NCBI GenBank assembly: GCA_018524345.1
Contig: JADQAZ010000001.1
Location: 1,426,001-1,490,000 of the forward strand
DNA length: 64,000 nt
Reading direction: 5' to 3'
Origin: Harenicola maris
GTDB taxonomy: Bacteria > Pseudomonadota > Alphaproteobacteria > Rhodobacterales > Rhodobacteraceae
Shown here piece after piece: positions 8,490-15,902 of this stretch; the first letter of the stretch is position 1; each line of letters begins with the position of its first letter. Both the position numbers and the translations under genes were made by a program. The notes below the pieces were generated by a model. That model did not search any database. It saw only the letters and a program-made list of their open reading frames with translations, and had not been told where the DNA came from.

Positions 8490-9053
8490 ATGGCTGCATT
8501 GAAACTGAAAAAGGGCTCGAACAAGCATTCGGCCTATAACCTGCGGGACCCCAACGCCGAAGTCATCGAAACCCACACATTGGCCGTTGTGGTGGACAAC
8601 GAGGCCGGTGTCCTCGCCCGCGTGATCGGCCTGTTTTCGGGCCGCGGCTATAACATCGACAGCCTGACCGTTGCCGAGATCGACCATCTGGGTCACCGCA
8701 GCCGGATCACCATTGTCACCACCGGCACGCCGCAGGTGATCGAGCAGATCAAGGCACAGCTGGGCCGTATGGTGCCCGTGTATCAGGTGCATGACCTGAC
8801 CGTTGACGCCACCTCGGTGGAGCGTGAGCTGGCCCTGTTCAAGGTCACCGGCACCGGCAATGACCGGATCGAAGCCCTGCGTCTAGCCGAGATTTTCCGC
8901 GCCAATGTGGTGGACAGCACGCTGGAGAGCTTTGTCTTCGAGATGACCGGCACCTCGGAAAAGATCGATGCCTTTGCCGAGTTGATGAACCCCCTTGGCT
9001 TGATCGAGATCGCCCGTACAGGGGTGGCCGCCCTTGCCCGCGGCACGGTTTGA
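8490..9053 (+). CDS. ilvH: Acetolactate synthase, small (regulatory) subunit
   Basis: This 187-residue subunit stimulates the catalytic subunit and gives valine feedback sensitivity. It has an N-terminal ACT domain (HTLAVVVDNEAGVLARVIGLF, then RGYNIDSLTV) and the C-terminal ALS_ss_C region. The ATG at 8490 is preferred because AAGGAAAC lies 7 bases upstream; an in-frame ATG at 8463 or 8433 would add residues not seen in the family. It is not contiguous with ilvI, so it probably has its own promoter in 8321-8489. A bidirectional terminator follows. Confidence 0.95.
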   Translation: MAALKLKKGSNKHSAYNLRDPNAEVIETHTLAVVVDNEAGVLARVIGLFSGRGYNIDSLTVAEIDHLGHRSRITIVTTGTPQVIEQIKAQLGRMVPVYQVHDLTVDATSVERELALFKVTGTGNDRIEALRLAEIFRANVVDSTLESFVFEMTGTSEKIDAFAELMNPLGLIEIARTGVAALARGTV

Positions 9054-9083
9054 CCGCTCCGCAGCAGTAGATACCAGACGTAA

Positions 9084-9118
9084 AAAAGCGCGGGGGCCGA
9101 TGTGGCTCCCGCGCTTTT
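9084..9118. terminator. Bidirectional terminator between ilvH and bioY
   Basis: AAAAGCGCGGG (9084-9094) pairs with CCCGCGCTTTT (9108-9118) around a short loop. The A run before and T run after make it functional on both strands, which fits the convergent genes on either side. Confidence 0.85.
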
Positions 9119-9151
9119 CTATTGTTTTTCCGGTGGGTTAGCCGTGATGGC

Positions 9152-9793
9152 TTAACCGCGGGCTTTGCCTGTCAGCTTCCACAGAAGCGGCACAAGGATC
9201 GCCACCAGAGCCAGCTTGATCAGGTCACCCACGAGGAAGGGTGTCAGGCCCCAAGCCATTGTTTGCTCCCATACAGAGCCGAAGTTCGCGGCGTTGAAAC
9301 GCTCGCCCGCAACGATCCACTGGTTGAGCCATGCAAGGCCGGGTGCGTAGATGATGACATTGGCCACAGCGATGGCGCCCGCCATGCCGTATACCGTCCG
9401 GTCAAGGCCGCGGCGCGCCGCCCAGCCAAGGAAGACAACCGCCAGCACATAGCCCAGCAGGTAGCCGCCGGAGCCGCCCAGCATATAGCCGATGCCGTAG
9501 TTTTCAGAGGAGGACGTCGCGAAGACATCCATGCCCGCCGCGCCGATCAGCATATAGCCAAGGATCGTGGCAAGGCCGAGCTTGGGGCCGTAGGAGGCGC
9601 CGATGGCCAGCACCGCAAAGGTGCCCAGAGTGATCGGAACGGGCGAGGGCCACATCGGCACCTTGATCTTGGCAGCCACTGCCAAGGCAGCGATACCCAG
9701 AACAACCAAAACGGCCTGTTTTACGCGGAGCGCTGTCCCCTCGGACGGGCCGAAGGCCTCTACCAAAGCGCGGTCCCATGTTGCGTTTGTCAT
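9152..9793 (-). CDS. bioY: Biotin transporter, BioY (ECF substrate-specific component)
   Basis: The 213-residue membrane protein has about six transmembrane helices and the BioY pattern: KIKVPMWPSPVPITLGTFAVL in the first half, then GYMLIGAAGMDVF and a glycine-rich GYMLGGSGGYLLGY. It binds biotin and works alone or with the energising BioM/BioN module, which is absent here. Start ATG at 9793 with GGGGAT upstream. No BioR-type TTATNTATAA palindrome was seen in the 200 bases upstream (9794-9994). Confidence 0.93.
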   Translation of the reverse strand: MTNATWDRALVEAFGPSEGTALRVKQAVLVVLGIAALAVAAKIKVPMWPSPVPITLGTFAVLAIGASYGPKLGLATILGYMLIGAAGMDVFATSSSENYGIGYMLGGSGGYLLGYVLAVVFLGWAARRGLDRTVYGMAGAIAVANVIIYAPGLAWLNQWIVAGERFNAANFGSVWEQTMAWGLTPFLVGDLIKLALVAILVPLLWKLTGKARG

Positions 9794-9994
9794 TAGGGTA
9801 TCCCCTTTATTGTTTCTGTTTCATGACGGTTTCTTGGGATGAGTTTTGCCCCATGCCCCCCAGCCGTGCAAGGGCAAAGCCGATGTTAGCGCTGCACCGC
9901 AGCTAGGGCGGTTGCCCTTGGGGCGGGTTTGCTCTGGCCCGAGGGGCCGGGTTTGGGGTTTGTGATGCGGGGCTTGGCGGGTGAACCGCGCCGG

Positions 9995-10417
9995 TTAATC
10001 CTCTGTTATGTATGCATAATCCGTTGTCATGACATAGTCCTTGCGCGGGCCTTTGACCCGCCAGACAGCCCGCCACGCGGGCCAGTGTGCAAAGCTGTAG
10101 GTGACGTCGTAACTGTCCGGGTCGCACCAGTGATGATCGCCACCGCCGCTCAGGTCCATCCGGTGAAAGGCGCGGCCATCGGGGAAAGAGATATCCACCC
10201 CCTGCCCCGAAGGCTGCCACAGGTAGCTGCGCTCGGCCACGAGGGATTGGCCGCTGGCCAGATAGAGGTGGCCCGTCTCGGCATAGGTCCAATGGGCTCC
10301 GGTTTCGGTGACGCTGGCCTGCCCGGCAAAGCGGGTGGTGGAGGCGGTGAGGGAATCTTCGATGACGCGGGCGAGTTGCCAGCGGCGGGCGAGGAAATCA
10401 TGGGGTTCAAGCGGCAT
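9995..10417 (-). CDS. DUF6314 family protein
   Basis: A 140-residue soluble protein with no signal peptide or membrane segment. The sequence has many aromatic beta strands (HWTYAETGHLYL, AERSYLWQPSGQGVDISF, HHWCDPDSYDVTYSF), as in DUF6314, a lipocalin-like family common in Rhodobacterales. The family has no established function. The ATG at 10417 lies inside the last codons of a possible small upstream frame. Confidence 0.7.
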   Translation of the reverse strand: MPLEPHDFLARRWQLARVIEDSLTASTTRFAGQASVTETGAHWTYAETGHLYLASGQSLVAERSYLWQPSGQGVDISFPDGRAFHRMDLSGGGDHHWCDPDSYDVTYSFAHWPAWRAVWRVKGPRKDYVMTTDYAYITED

Positions 10418-10574
10418 GTGGCACCTTGGCGGTCTTGGGCCTGGGGGCGGCGAGGTTTGCGGCGCGAGGAGGCAGAAGGGTGTGTTTGGGTGCCCCCTTG
10501 GAGTTGTTTTGGTGGCGGGCCTTGCGGGGGTGCACCGCGCTTACATATTTGTTGAGGAAGACGCCGTAACCCAT
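10407..10574 (-). CDS. Possible small basic protein overlapping the DUF6314 start
   Basis: A 55-codon frame starts with ATG at 10574 and ends 11 bases inside the DUF6314 gene. The predicted peptide begins MGYGVFLNKYVSAVHPRK and continues very rich in K, R, H, P and A. The N-terminal half looks protein-like and the overlap would permit coupled translation, but there is no clear ribosome site. The rest of the interval up to purB (10575-10812) shows no gene; an opposite-strand frame at 10579-10770 has no protein-like character. I do not recognise a family. Confidence 0.3.
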   Translation of the reverse strand: MGYGVFLNKYVSAVHPRKARHQNNSKGAPKHTLLPPRAANLAAPRPKTAKVPHAA

Positions 10575-10812
10575 TTCATTGCATGACAAAAATGGCAGCG
10601 TCACCCTACCCTCATTCGAAGGAATTCGCAGGGCCACACCCTGCGCGATTTGCACCCGCGAAAGCGGCGCACACGCCCCTGACACGGCAGCGCCAGTGAG
10701 CCGGCTCAGGGCCAATAAAACCTGCTTCAACGCCTTGCCTCCTTGTCGCGCTCTGCTTGCCCCTTTATGACGCGCCCAAGCCCAAGCCCCAAGACATGAA
10801 AAGGTGCCGCTC

Positions 10813-12117
10813 ATGATCCCTCGTTATTCCCGCCCCGAAATGGTTGCTATCTGGTCGCCCGAGACCAAGTTCCGCATCTGGTATGAGATCGAGGCCCATG
10901 CCTGCGACGCGCAGGCCAAGCTGGGCGTGATCCCCGCCGAAAGCGCCACCGCTGTGTGGAAGGCCAAGGACGTGGAATTCGATGTGGCGCGGATTGACGA
11001 GATCGAGCGTGTGACCAAGCATGACGTGATTGCCTTTCTGACGCATCTTGCTGAAATCATTGGACAAGATGAGGCGCGCTTTGTGCATCAGGGGATGACC
11101 TCCTCTGACGTGTTGGACACCACGCTGAACGTGCAGATGACCCGCGCCGCCGACATTCTGATCGCGGATATGGAGGCCCTGCTGGCGGCTCTGAAGAAAC
11201 GCGCCGAGGAGCATAAGCTGACGGTGCGGATTGGCCGCTCTCACGGGATCCACGCAGAGCCGACGACCATGGGCCTTACCTTTGCGCGCTTCTATGCGGA
11301 GATGGACCGCAACCTCTCGCGCCTGCGGGCCGCGCGGATGGAGATTGCGACCGGTGCGGTCTCCGGCGCTGTGGGCACCTTCGCCAATATCGACCCGAGC
11401 GTGGAGGCCCATGTCTGTGCGCAGATGGGGCTGGTGGCGGAGCCGATCAGCACGCAGGTGATCCCGCGCGATCGCCACGCGATGTTCTTTGCCACGCTGG
11501 GTGTGATCGCCAGCAGCATCGAGAATATCGCCATCGAAATTCGCCACATGCAGCGCACCGAAGTCCTTGAAGCAGAAGAGTTTTTCAGCAAGGGGCAAAA
11601 GGGATCCTCTGCCATGCCGCACAAGCGTAACCCTGTGCTGACAGAGAACCTGACCGGCCTTGCGCGGCTTGTACGGATGGCTGTTGTGCCCGCAATGGAG
11701 AATGTGGCGCTCTGGCACGAGCGTGATATTTCGCACTCTTCGGTGGAGCGCGGCATCGGGCCGGATGCGACGATCACCCTTGATTTCGCCCTCGCCCGTC
11801 TGACCGGTGTGGTGGAAAATCTGGTGATCTATCCGGACAATATGATCGCCAATATGAACAAGTTCCGCGGGCTGATCCATTCGCAGCGCGTCCTTCTGGC
11901 CTTGACCCAAAAGGGTGTGAGCCGCGAGGACAGCTATGCGCTGGTGCAGCGCAATGCGATGCGGGTTTGGGAGGAAGGCGCAGACTTTTTGACCGAGCTG
12001 AAGGCCGACCCTGATGTCGCCAAGGCGATGACCGAGGCGGAGATCGAAGAGAACTTTGACCTTGGCTATCACACCAAACATGTCGACACGATTTTCGCGC
12101 GGGTTTTTGGCGATTAA
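10813..12117 (+). CDS. purB: Adenylosuccinate lyase
   Basis: The 434-residue enzyme of the fumarase/aspartase superfamily cleaves SAICAR to AICAR and adenylosuccinate to AMP, each releasing fumarate. It has the superfamily signature SSAMPHKRNP near residue 265, the TSSDVLDT motif near 96 and the RIGRSHGIHAEP region with the catalytic histidine. The ATG at 10813 (MIPRYSRPEM) matches the usual start and has AAAAGG about 8 bases upstream; a GTG nine bases earlier would overlap that site. Single gene, followed by two strong hairpins. Confidence 0.97.
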   Translation: MIPRYSRPEMVAIWSPETKFRIWYEIEAHACDAQAKLGVIPAESATAVWKAKDVEFDVARIDEIERVTKHDVIAFLTHLAEIIGQDEARFVHQGMTSSDVLDTTLNVQMTRAADILIADMEALLAALKKRAEEHKLTVRIGRSHGIHAEPTTMGLTFARFYAEMDRNLSRLRAARMEIATGAVSGAVGTFANIDPSVEAHVCAQMGLVAEPISTQVIPRDRHAMFFATLGVIASSIENIAIEIRHMQRTEVLEAEEFFSKGQKGSSAMPHKRNPVLTENLTGLARLVRMAVVPAMENVALWHERDISHSSVERGIGPDATITLDFALARLTGVVENLVIYPDNMIANMNKFRGLIHSQRVLLALTQKGVSREDSYALVQRNAMRVWEEGADFLTELKADPDVAKAMTEAEIEENFDLGYHTKHVDTIFARVFGD

Positions 12118-12140
12118 ACGATCCATATGCACCGGGCGGG

Positions 12141-12191
12141 GGTAAACTCTGGGAATCAGAGTTTACCTTCAGAATTTACTGATAAATTCTG
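12141..12191 (+). terminator. Tandem hairpins with four interchangeable arms after purB
   Basis: GGTAAACTCTG (12141-12151) pairs perfectly with CAGAGTTTACC (12157-12167). CAGAATTTA (12170-12178) pairs perfectly with TAAATTCTG (12183-12191). All four arms are near-identical, so arms 1 and 3, or 2 and 4, could also pair with a single mismatch. There is no T run, so this is either an mRNA 3'-end structure or a regulatory element rather than a classic terminator. Confidence 0.55.
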
Positions 12192-12202
12192 GGTCACGCC
12201 CG

Positions 12203-12233
12203 ATGCACATGTGATGCACATCCGATGCATACG
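12203..12233. repeat. 11-bp direct repeats ATGCACATNNN ending in ATGCATACG
   Basis: ATGCACATGTG (12203-12213), ATGCACATCCG (12214-12224) and ATGCATACG (12225-12233) are arranged head to tail with an 11-base period. The same arrangement, with three full units, occurs at 27947-27988. One unit per helical turn suggests cooperative protein binding. It lies 150 bases before a small secreted-protein gene. No known regulator is assigned. Confidence 0.55.
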
Positions 12234-12382
12234 ATTTTGCAGATCGGGCGGGTTAAGGCAGCGCACGCTGCTGTGCCGCCCGATCTGCCCCTTTCTTGGT
12301 TAATTTGGTGTAAATCCGGTTTCGTGCTACCCTCCCCGTATCCACGATCAAAGATTTTGACCAAAGACAGAGAGGACGCGCG

Positions 12383-12547
12383 ATGAAGACCAAGACCGTT
12401 CTGGCCGCTCTGGCCCTGACCCTTGCCCCAACACTGGCCCTCGCCATGGGGTGCGGCAGCGAGCATAGCCAGGAGGCCTCTATCTCCTGCGCTGATGGCA
12501 CCACCTATGATGCGGATGCCGGGAAATGCGTGGCCAGCACCAGCTAA
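12383..12547 (+). CDS. Small secreted Cys-containing protein
   Basis: A 54-residue protein with a clear Sec signal peptide (KTKTVLAALALTLAPTLALA) and a mature part of about 33 residues containing three cysteines: MGCGSEH, ISCADGTTYD and GKCVAS. Start ATG at 12383, with GAGGAC nearby. I recall similar small proteins downstream of purB in related genomes, but no function is known. Disulfide bonding in the periplasm is likely from the cysteines. Confidence 0.7.
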   Translation: MKTKTVLAALALTLAPTLALAMGCGSEHSQEASISCADGTTYDADAGKCVASTS

Positions 12548-12658
12548 CCTGCTGGGGCGGCGGTGAATTCAGGGCATCGGCCTGCTGCGGCGGGGCGGTG
12601 CCTTTTTTGTTGTCTGCGCCGCATGGACAGCCCCCCCTGCGGGGCGTAAATTGACCGC

Positions 12659-13009
12659 ATGAATGACAGATCAGACCCTTTTGACGGACGCCGTTGGCAC
12701 GATATGGGCGGCACGCCTGCTGGCCCTGTGCCAGATGCGAGCCATGATTTCGCCCTGTGGGAAAAGCGGGTGGATGCCTTGATGATTCTGGCCTCGGCGC
12801 GGGGGCATTTCACGGTGGATGGCCTGCGCCGTGCCTTGGAGGATATGGGCGAGGCTGCCTTTGAGGAGATGTCCTATTACGAGCGCTGGATCGCGGCCAT
12901 CAACCAGAACCTTGTTGAGGCGGGGGTCTATTCCCTTGCCGAGTTGGGGGAGAAGATGGAGGAGGTGCGCGCGCGGGCCGAGACCTATGGGGAGGCGGCC
13001 GGTGGTTGA
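12659..13009 (+). CDS. Nitrile hydratase beta subunit, N-terminal half (thiocyanate hydrolase beta-like)
   Basis: A 116-residue protein corresponding only to the N-terminal half of a nitrile hydratase beta subunit: RRWHDMGGTPAGPV, then FALWEKRVDALMILASARG and YYERWIAAINQNLVEAG. It ends where the domain linker would be, and the C-terminal half is the next gene, overlapping by 8 bases. The arrangement N-half, C-half, alpha subunit is that of thiocyanate hydrolase (scnB, scnA, scnC) and of three-subunit nitrile hydratases. Isolated N-half proteins can also act as cobalt-insertion activators. The operon probably starts here. Confidence 0.78.
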   Translation: MNDRSDPFDGRRWHDMGGTPAGPVPDASHDFALWEKRVDALMILASARGHFTVDGLRRALEDMGEAAFEEMSYYERWIAAINQNLVEAGVYSLAELGEKMEEVRARAETYGEAAGG

Positions 13010-13289
13010 GTTTACACCCGGAGCGCGGGTTCGGGTGCGGGCGCTGATGCCCCCCGGCCATATTCGCACCCCTGCCTATCTGCGCGGCAAGACCGGCGTG
13101 GTGGAGCGGGTTTTGAAGGAATACGCCAATCCCGAGCAGCTGGCCTATCGCCTGCCTGCGGCGCCTTTGCGGCTCTATCGGGTGCGTTTCGAGATGGCCG
13201 AGGTTTGGGGCGCGGGTTGCGAGACCCCTTCGGACACTTTGGACGCAGAGATTTACGCCCCTTGGTTGGAGCCAGCCCATGCCCCATGA
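13002..13289 (+). CDS. Nitrile hydratase beta subunit, C-terminal half (thiocyanate hydrolase alpha-like)
   Basis: A 95-residue protein starting with GTG at 13002, with GGGGAGG 7 bases upstream, inside the end of the N-half gene. It holds the SH3-like C-terminal domain of the beta chain: FTPGARVRVR, then HIRTPAYLRGKTGVVERV and LYRVRFEMAEVWG. In two-chain nitrile hydratases this is fused to the N-half. The short overlap and good ribosome site show that the split is genuine and not a sequencing frameshift: both halves keep complete domain boundaries. It overlaps the alpha-subunit gene by 11 bases. Confidence 0.78.
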   Translation: MVEFTPGARVRVRALMPPGHIRTPAYLRGKTGVVERVLKEYANPEQLAYRLPAAPLRLYRVRFEMAEVWGAGCETPSDTLDAEIYAPWLEPAHAP

Positions 13290-13935
13290 TCACCCACATG
13301 ACCATGATCACGATCATGACGGGATGAGCCCCTCTGGCCATCCTTACAGGAAGGATCAAGACACGGGCCTAAGCTATTGGCAGTGCATGGAAATTGCCGT
13401 GCGTGAATTACTGATCGAGAAGGGTGAGGTCTCGGCGCAGGAGGTGGCGCGTCAGATTGATGTGATGGACAGCCGCTCGCCTGCCAATGGGGCGGCGGTG
13501 GTGGCGCGGGCCTGGGTTGATCCGGGGTTCAAGGCGCTTCTGCTGAAGGATGCGGGCGCGGCTTGCGGCGAGATGGGGTTTGACATCGGGCCGTTGCAGT
13601 TGATCGCGGTGGAGAACACGGCGCAGGTGCATAACGTCATCGTTTGCACCCTGTGTTCCTGCTATCCGCGCAACTTGCTGGGCCTGCCGCCGGATTGGTA
13701 TAAATCGCGCGCTTACCGTGCCCGCACCGTGCGCGAGCCGCGGGCGGTTCTGGCGGAGTTTGGCCTGACCCTTGGCGAGGATGTGCAGGTGCGGGTGCAT
13801 GATTCCACCGCCGATATGCGCTATATCGTGTTGCCTGCCCGCCCCGAGGGGACGGAGGGCTTGAGCGAGGCCGAATTGGCGGCTTTGGTGGGCCGTGACA
13901 GCATGATCGGCACCGGGGTGGCGCGCAGGCCGTGA
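13279..13935 (+). CDS. Nitrile hydratase alpha-type subunit, cobalt type, His-rich N-terminus
   Basis: The 218-residue catalytic chain has the metal claw VCTLCSCYP at 122-130 (C123, C126, C128; two cysteines are post-translationally oxidised in the family). Threonine after the first cysteine and tyrosine after the third indicate the cobalt type and are shared with thiocyanate hydrolase gamma. Residues 3-14 form a His/Asp-rich tract (HDHPHDHDHDHD), a possible metal-loading arm. Substrate could be a nitrile or thiocyanate/cyanate-like compound. No amidase follows, which would be expected for an aldoxime-nitrile pathway. ATG at 13279 overlaps the preceding gene. Confidence 0.85.
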   Translation: MPHDHPHDHDHDHDGMSPSGHPYRKDQDTGLSYWQCMEIAVRELLIEKGEVSAQEVARQIDVMDSRSPANGAAVVARAWVDPGFKALLLKDAGAACGEMGFDIGPLQLIAVENTAQVHNVIVCTLCSCYPRNLLGLPPDWYKSRAYRARTVREPRAVLAEFGLTLGEDVQVRVHDSTADMRYIVLPARPEGTEGLSEAELAALVGRDSMIGTGVARRP

Positions 13936-14822
13936 GCGAGGGTCAAGGCACCACCACGGACTGGATCGTGGACCGCGTTTTGCGCGGCATGATCGGGGCG
14001 GCGCGGGCCCTGCCCTTTGAGCGCCGTGTGCCTGCCTTTGCGGCCATGAATGCGCGGGTGATTTCGCCGCTTGCGGGCTATGGCCGCCGGGCCTTGGCGA
14101 ATTTGCAGATGATATACCCCGAGCGGCGGGCCGAGTGGCACCGCGAGACGGCGCAGGCCGCTGTTTATAACGCCGGGCGGGTGATGATCGAGAATTACTC
14201 CAACCCCACCTTTATGGAGCGTGCGGCGCGGTTTGAAGTGCGGGGCAATGGCTTTGCGGCCATTCGCGCGGCGCAGGCCGAGGGGCGGCCTGTGGTTCTG
14301 GCGACGGGGCATTTTGGCAATTACGAGGCCGGGCGGGCGGCGCTTTTGGCGCGGGGGTTGCCTGCGGGGGGCCTTTATCGGCCGATGTCGAACCCCTATT
14401 TCAACGCCCATTACCGGCAGACGATGGAGATCATGGGCCCGCCTGTGTTCCCGCAGGGGCGGCGCGGCACCATGGGCCTGCTGCGGCATTTGCAGGGCGG
14501 CGGGATGGCGGTTTTGCTGACCGATGTGCATGTGCCGGGGGCGCCGTTTTTCAATTTTCTTGGCAAGCCCGCGCGCACGGCGCTCAGCGCGGCGGAGCTG
14601 GCGATCAAGCGCGATGCGCTTTTGGTGCCGTTTTATGCCACCCGTTTGAATGGCGGGCTGGAGTATCGGGTGGAGCTTGAGCCGCCGGTTGATCCCGCCT
14701 CTGCCGAGGCGATGACGCGGTCTTTGGTGGACAGTCTGGAGGCGCGGATCACGGCGCATCCGGGGCAGTGGTTCTGGGTGCATCGGCGCTGGAAAGGCGC
14801 GCCTGAGGGGGCGGTTTTATAG
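13932..14822 (+). CDS. Lysophospholipid/lipid A acyltransferase, LpxL/HtrB family
   Basis: A 296-residue membrane-associated acyltransferase. The catalytic HxxxxD/E pattern is seen in ATGHFGNYEAG near 121, followed by the GGLYRPMSNPYFN and AVLLTDVHVPGAPFFNFLGKPARTA motifs of the LpxL family, and WFWVHRRWK at the C-terminus. It probably acylates lipid A or another lipid at the inner membrane. GTG start at 13932 overlaps the hydratase stop by four bases (GTGA), so it is translationally coupled to the hydratase genes although the functional connection is obscure. Confidence 0.85.
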   Translation: MSEGQGTTTDWIVDRVLRGMIGAARALPFERRVPAFAAMNARVISPLAGYGRRALANLQMIYPERRAEWHRETAQAAVYNAGRVMIENYSNPTFMERAARFEVRGNGFAAIRAAQAEGRPVVLATGHFGNYEAGRAALLARGLPAGGLYRPMSNPYFNAHYRQTMEIMGPPVFPQGRRGTMGLLRHLQGGGMAVLLTDVHVPGAPFFNFLGKPARTALSAAELAIKRDALLVPFYATRLNGGLEYRVELEPPVDPASAEAMTRSLVDSLEARITAHPGQWFWVHRRWKGAPEGAVL

Positions 14823-14842
14823 GCCGCCTTGCTGCGCCCTGA

Positions 14843-15538
14843 TCAGCGCAGGACCTGCGCCGAGAGGATCGGGCCGAAGCCTGCCTCTTGGACGATGACC
14901 ACCGCGGGGGCGTCACCGGGAGCTTTGAGGGTCAGGGTGCTGGGGGCCTTGCCGTCCCATTCACCGACACGGTCCCATGCCGTCACAATATTGTTGTATG
15001 TCAGTCGCTTGCCCGCGTTTTCGCCGCGGCGGATGTCAACGACTTCCTCCGGCGTGTAGCGCACCAGCTGCACCCACATTGGCGCAGGCGCGCCGGTTGA
15101 GGTCAGCGCGACGGAGATCGCCTCGCCCTCGCGACTGGCGGAGATCGAGACCACGGCGGGCTTTGCCTTGTGCTTTGCGATCAGGTCCATCACGTCCATC
15201 GGTTTGGCGCCGATGACGTGGTCCTTGCCGGCGACGACCATCTGCGGGGTGTAGATGGTGCGTTGATGGGCGGCGCGGGCGTAGTTGCGTTGGCGTTGGG
15301 TGTGTTCGGGGCGGGCGAAGATGTCTTTCCAGCCGATATAATCCCAATAATCCACATGTAGGGCCAAGGCGATGACGTCATCGCGGCTGGAGAGTTTGTG
15401 CAGGATTTTGTCGGCCGCGGGGCAAGAGGAGCAGCCCTGCGAGGTGTAAAGCTCGACCACCACCGGGGCGTCATCGGCCAGAGCCTGAGAGGCCCCGAAA
15501 CCAAGCATAAACAAAGCCGTTTTGATCGCATTACGCAT
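14843..15538 (-). CDS. DUF1223 thioredoxin-fold secreted protein
   Basis: A 231-residue protein with a signal peptide (about 1-21, cleaved after ALA). It has the thioredoxin-like start VVELYTSQGCSSCPAADKIL with a CxxC near 36-39 and the family pattern LHVDYWDYIGWKDIFARPEHTQRQRNYA. DUF1223 proteins are periplasmic, of unknown function, and often sit near acnA and cytochrome c maturation genes in Rhodobacterales, as here. A redox role is inferred from the CxxC and fold. Confidence 0.87.
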   Translation of the reverse strand: MRNAIKTALFMLGFGASQALADDAPVVVELYTSQGCSSCPAADKILHKLSSRDDVIALALHVDYWDYIGWKDIFARPEHTQRQRNYARAAHQRTIYTPQMVVAGKDHVIGAKPMDVMDLIAKHKAKPAVVSISASREGEAISVALTSTGAPAPMWVQLVRYTPEEVVDIRRGENAGKRLTYNNIVTAWDRVGEWDGKAPSTLTLKAPGDAPAVVIVQEAGFGPILSAQVLR

Positions 15539-15902
15539 GTAGATAATCCTTCGTCGTCCCTGAGAGAGAACCTAGGTCAAAGCGTGCTCAACTGCCAATC
15601 AAGGAATCGAGAGTGTTTGTCATTGTTGCCTCTTCGGCCGCTTGTGGCGCCTGAAGGCGCGGCTTCCCTATGCGTCAGGAACGTTGAAATAATGACATAT
15701 CGGGATCATACTGGTCAAAATCCTTGGCGCGGCGCAGCATTGGCCCCGAAAGGGCAGCCTTGGTCCGTCTGGCCTGTAAGAATGGAAGAACGCCCTGAAA
15801 CAGATTCGCGAAGTTCGGCTTGAGGAGGAAGAGGCGAAAGGCCCTGCCCTCTCTTCGGTTTGGGATCCGGGGCATGCGACCTTTCTGGCCCTGACCGGAT
15901 TC

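Noticed and set aside
10765-12132. Long open frame on the minus strand across purB
   Set aside because: Antisense to a clear adenylosuccinate lyase; the translation has no recognisable protein character.
13002-13010. Split nitrile hydratase beta chain as a sequencing frameshift
   Set aside because: The second half has its own GTG start and strong ribosome site, and the break falls at the domain linker, as in known three-subunit enzymes.
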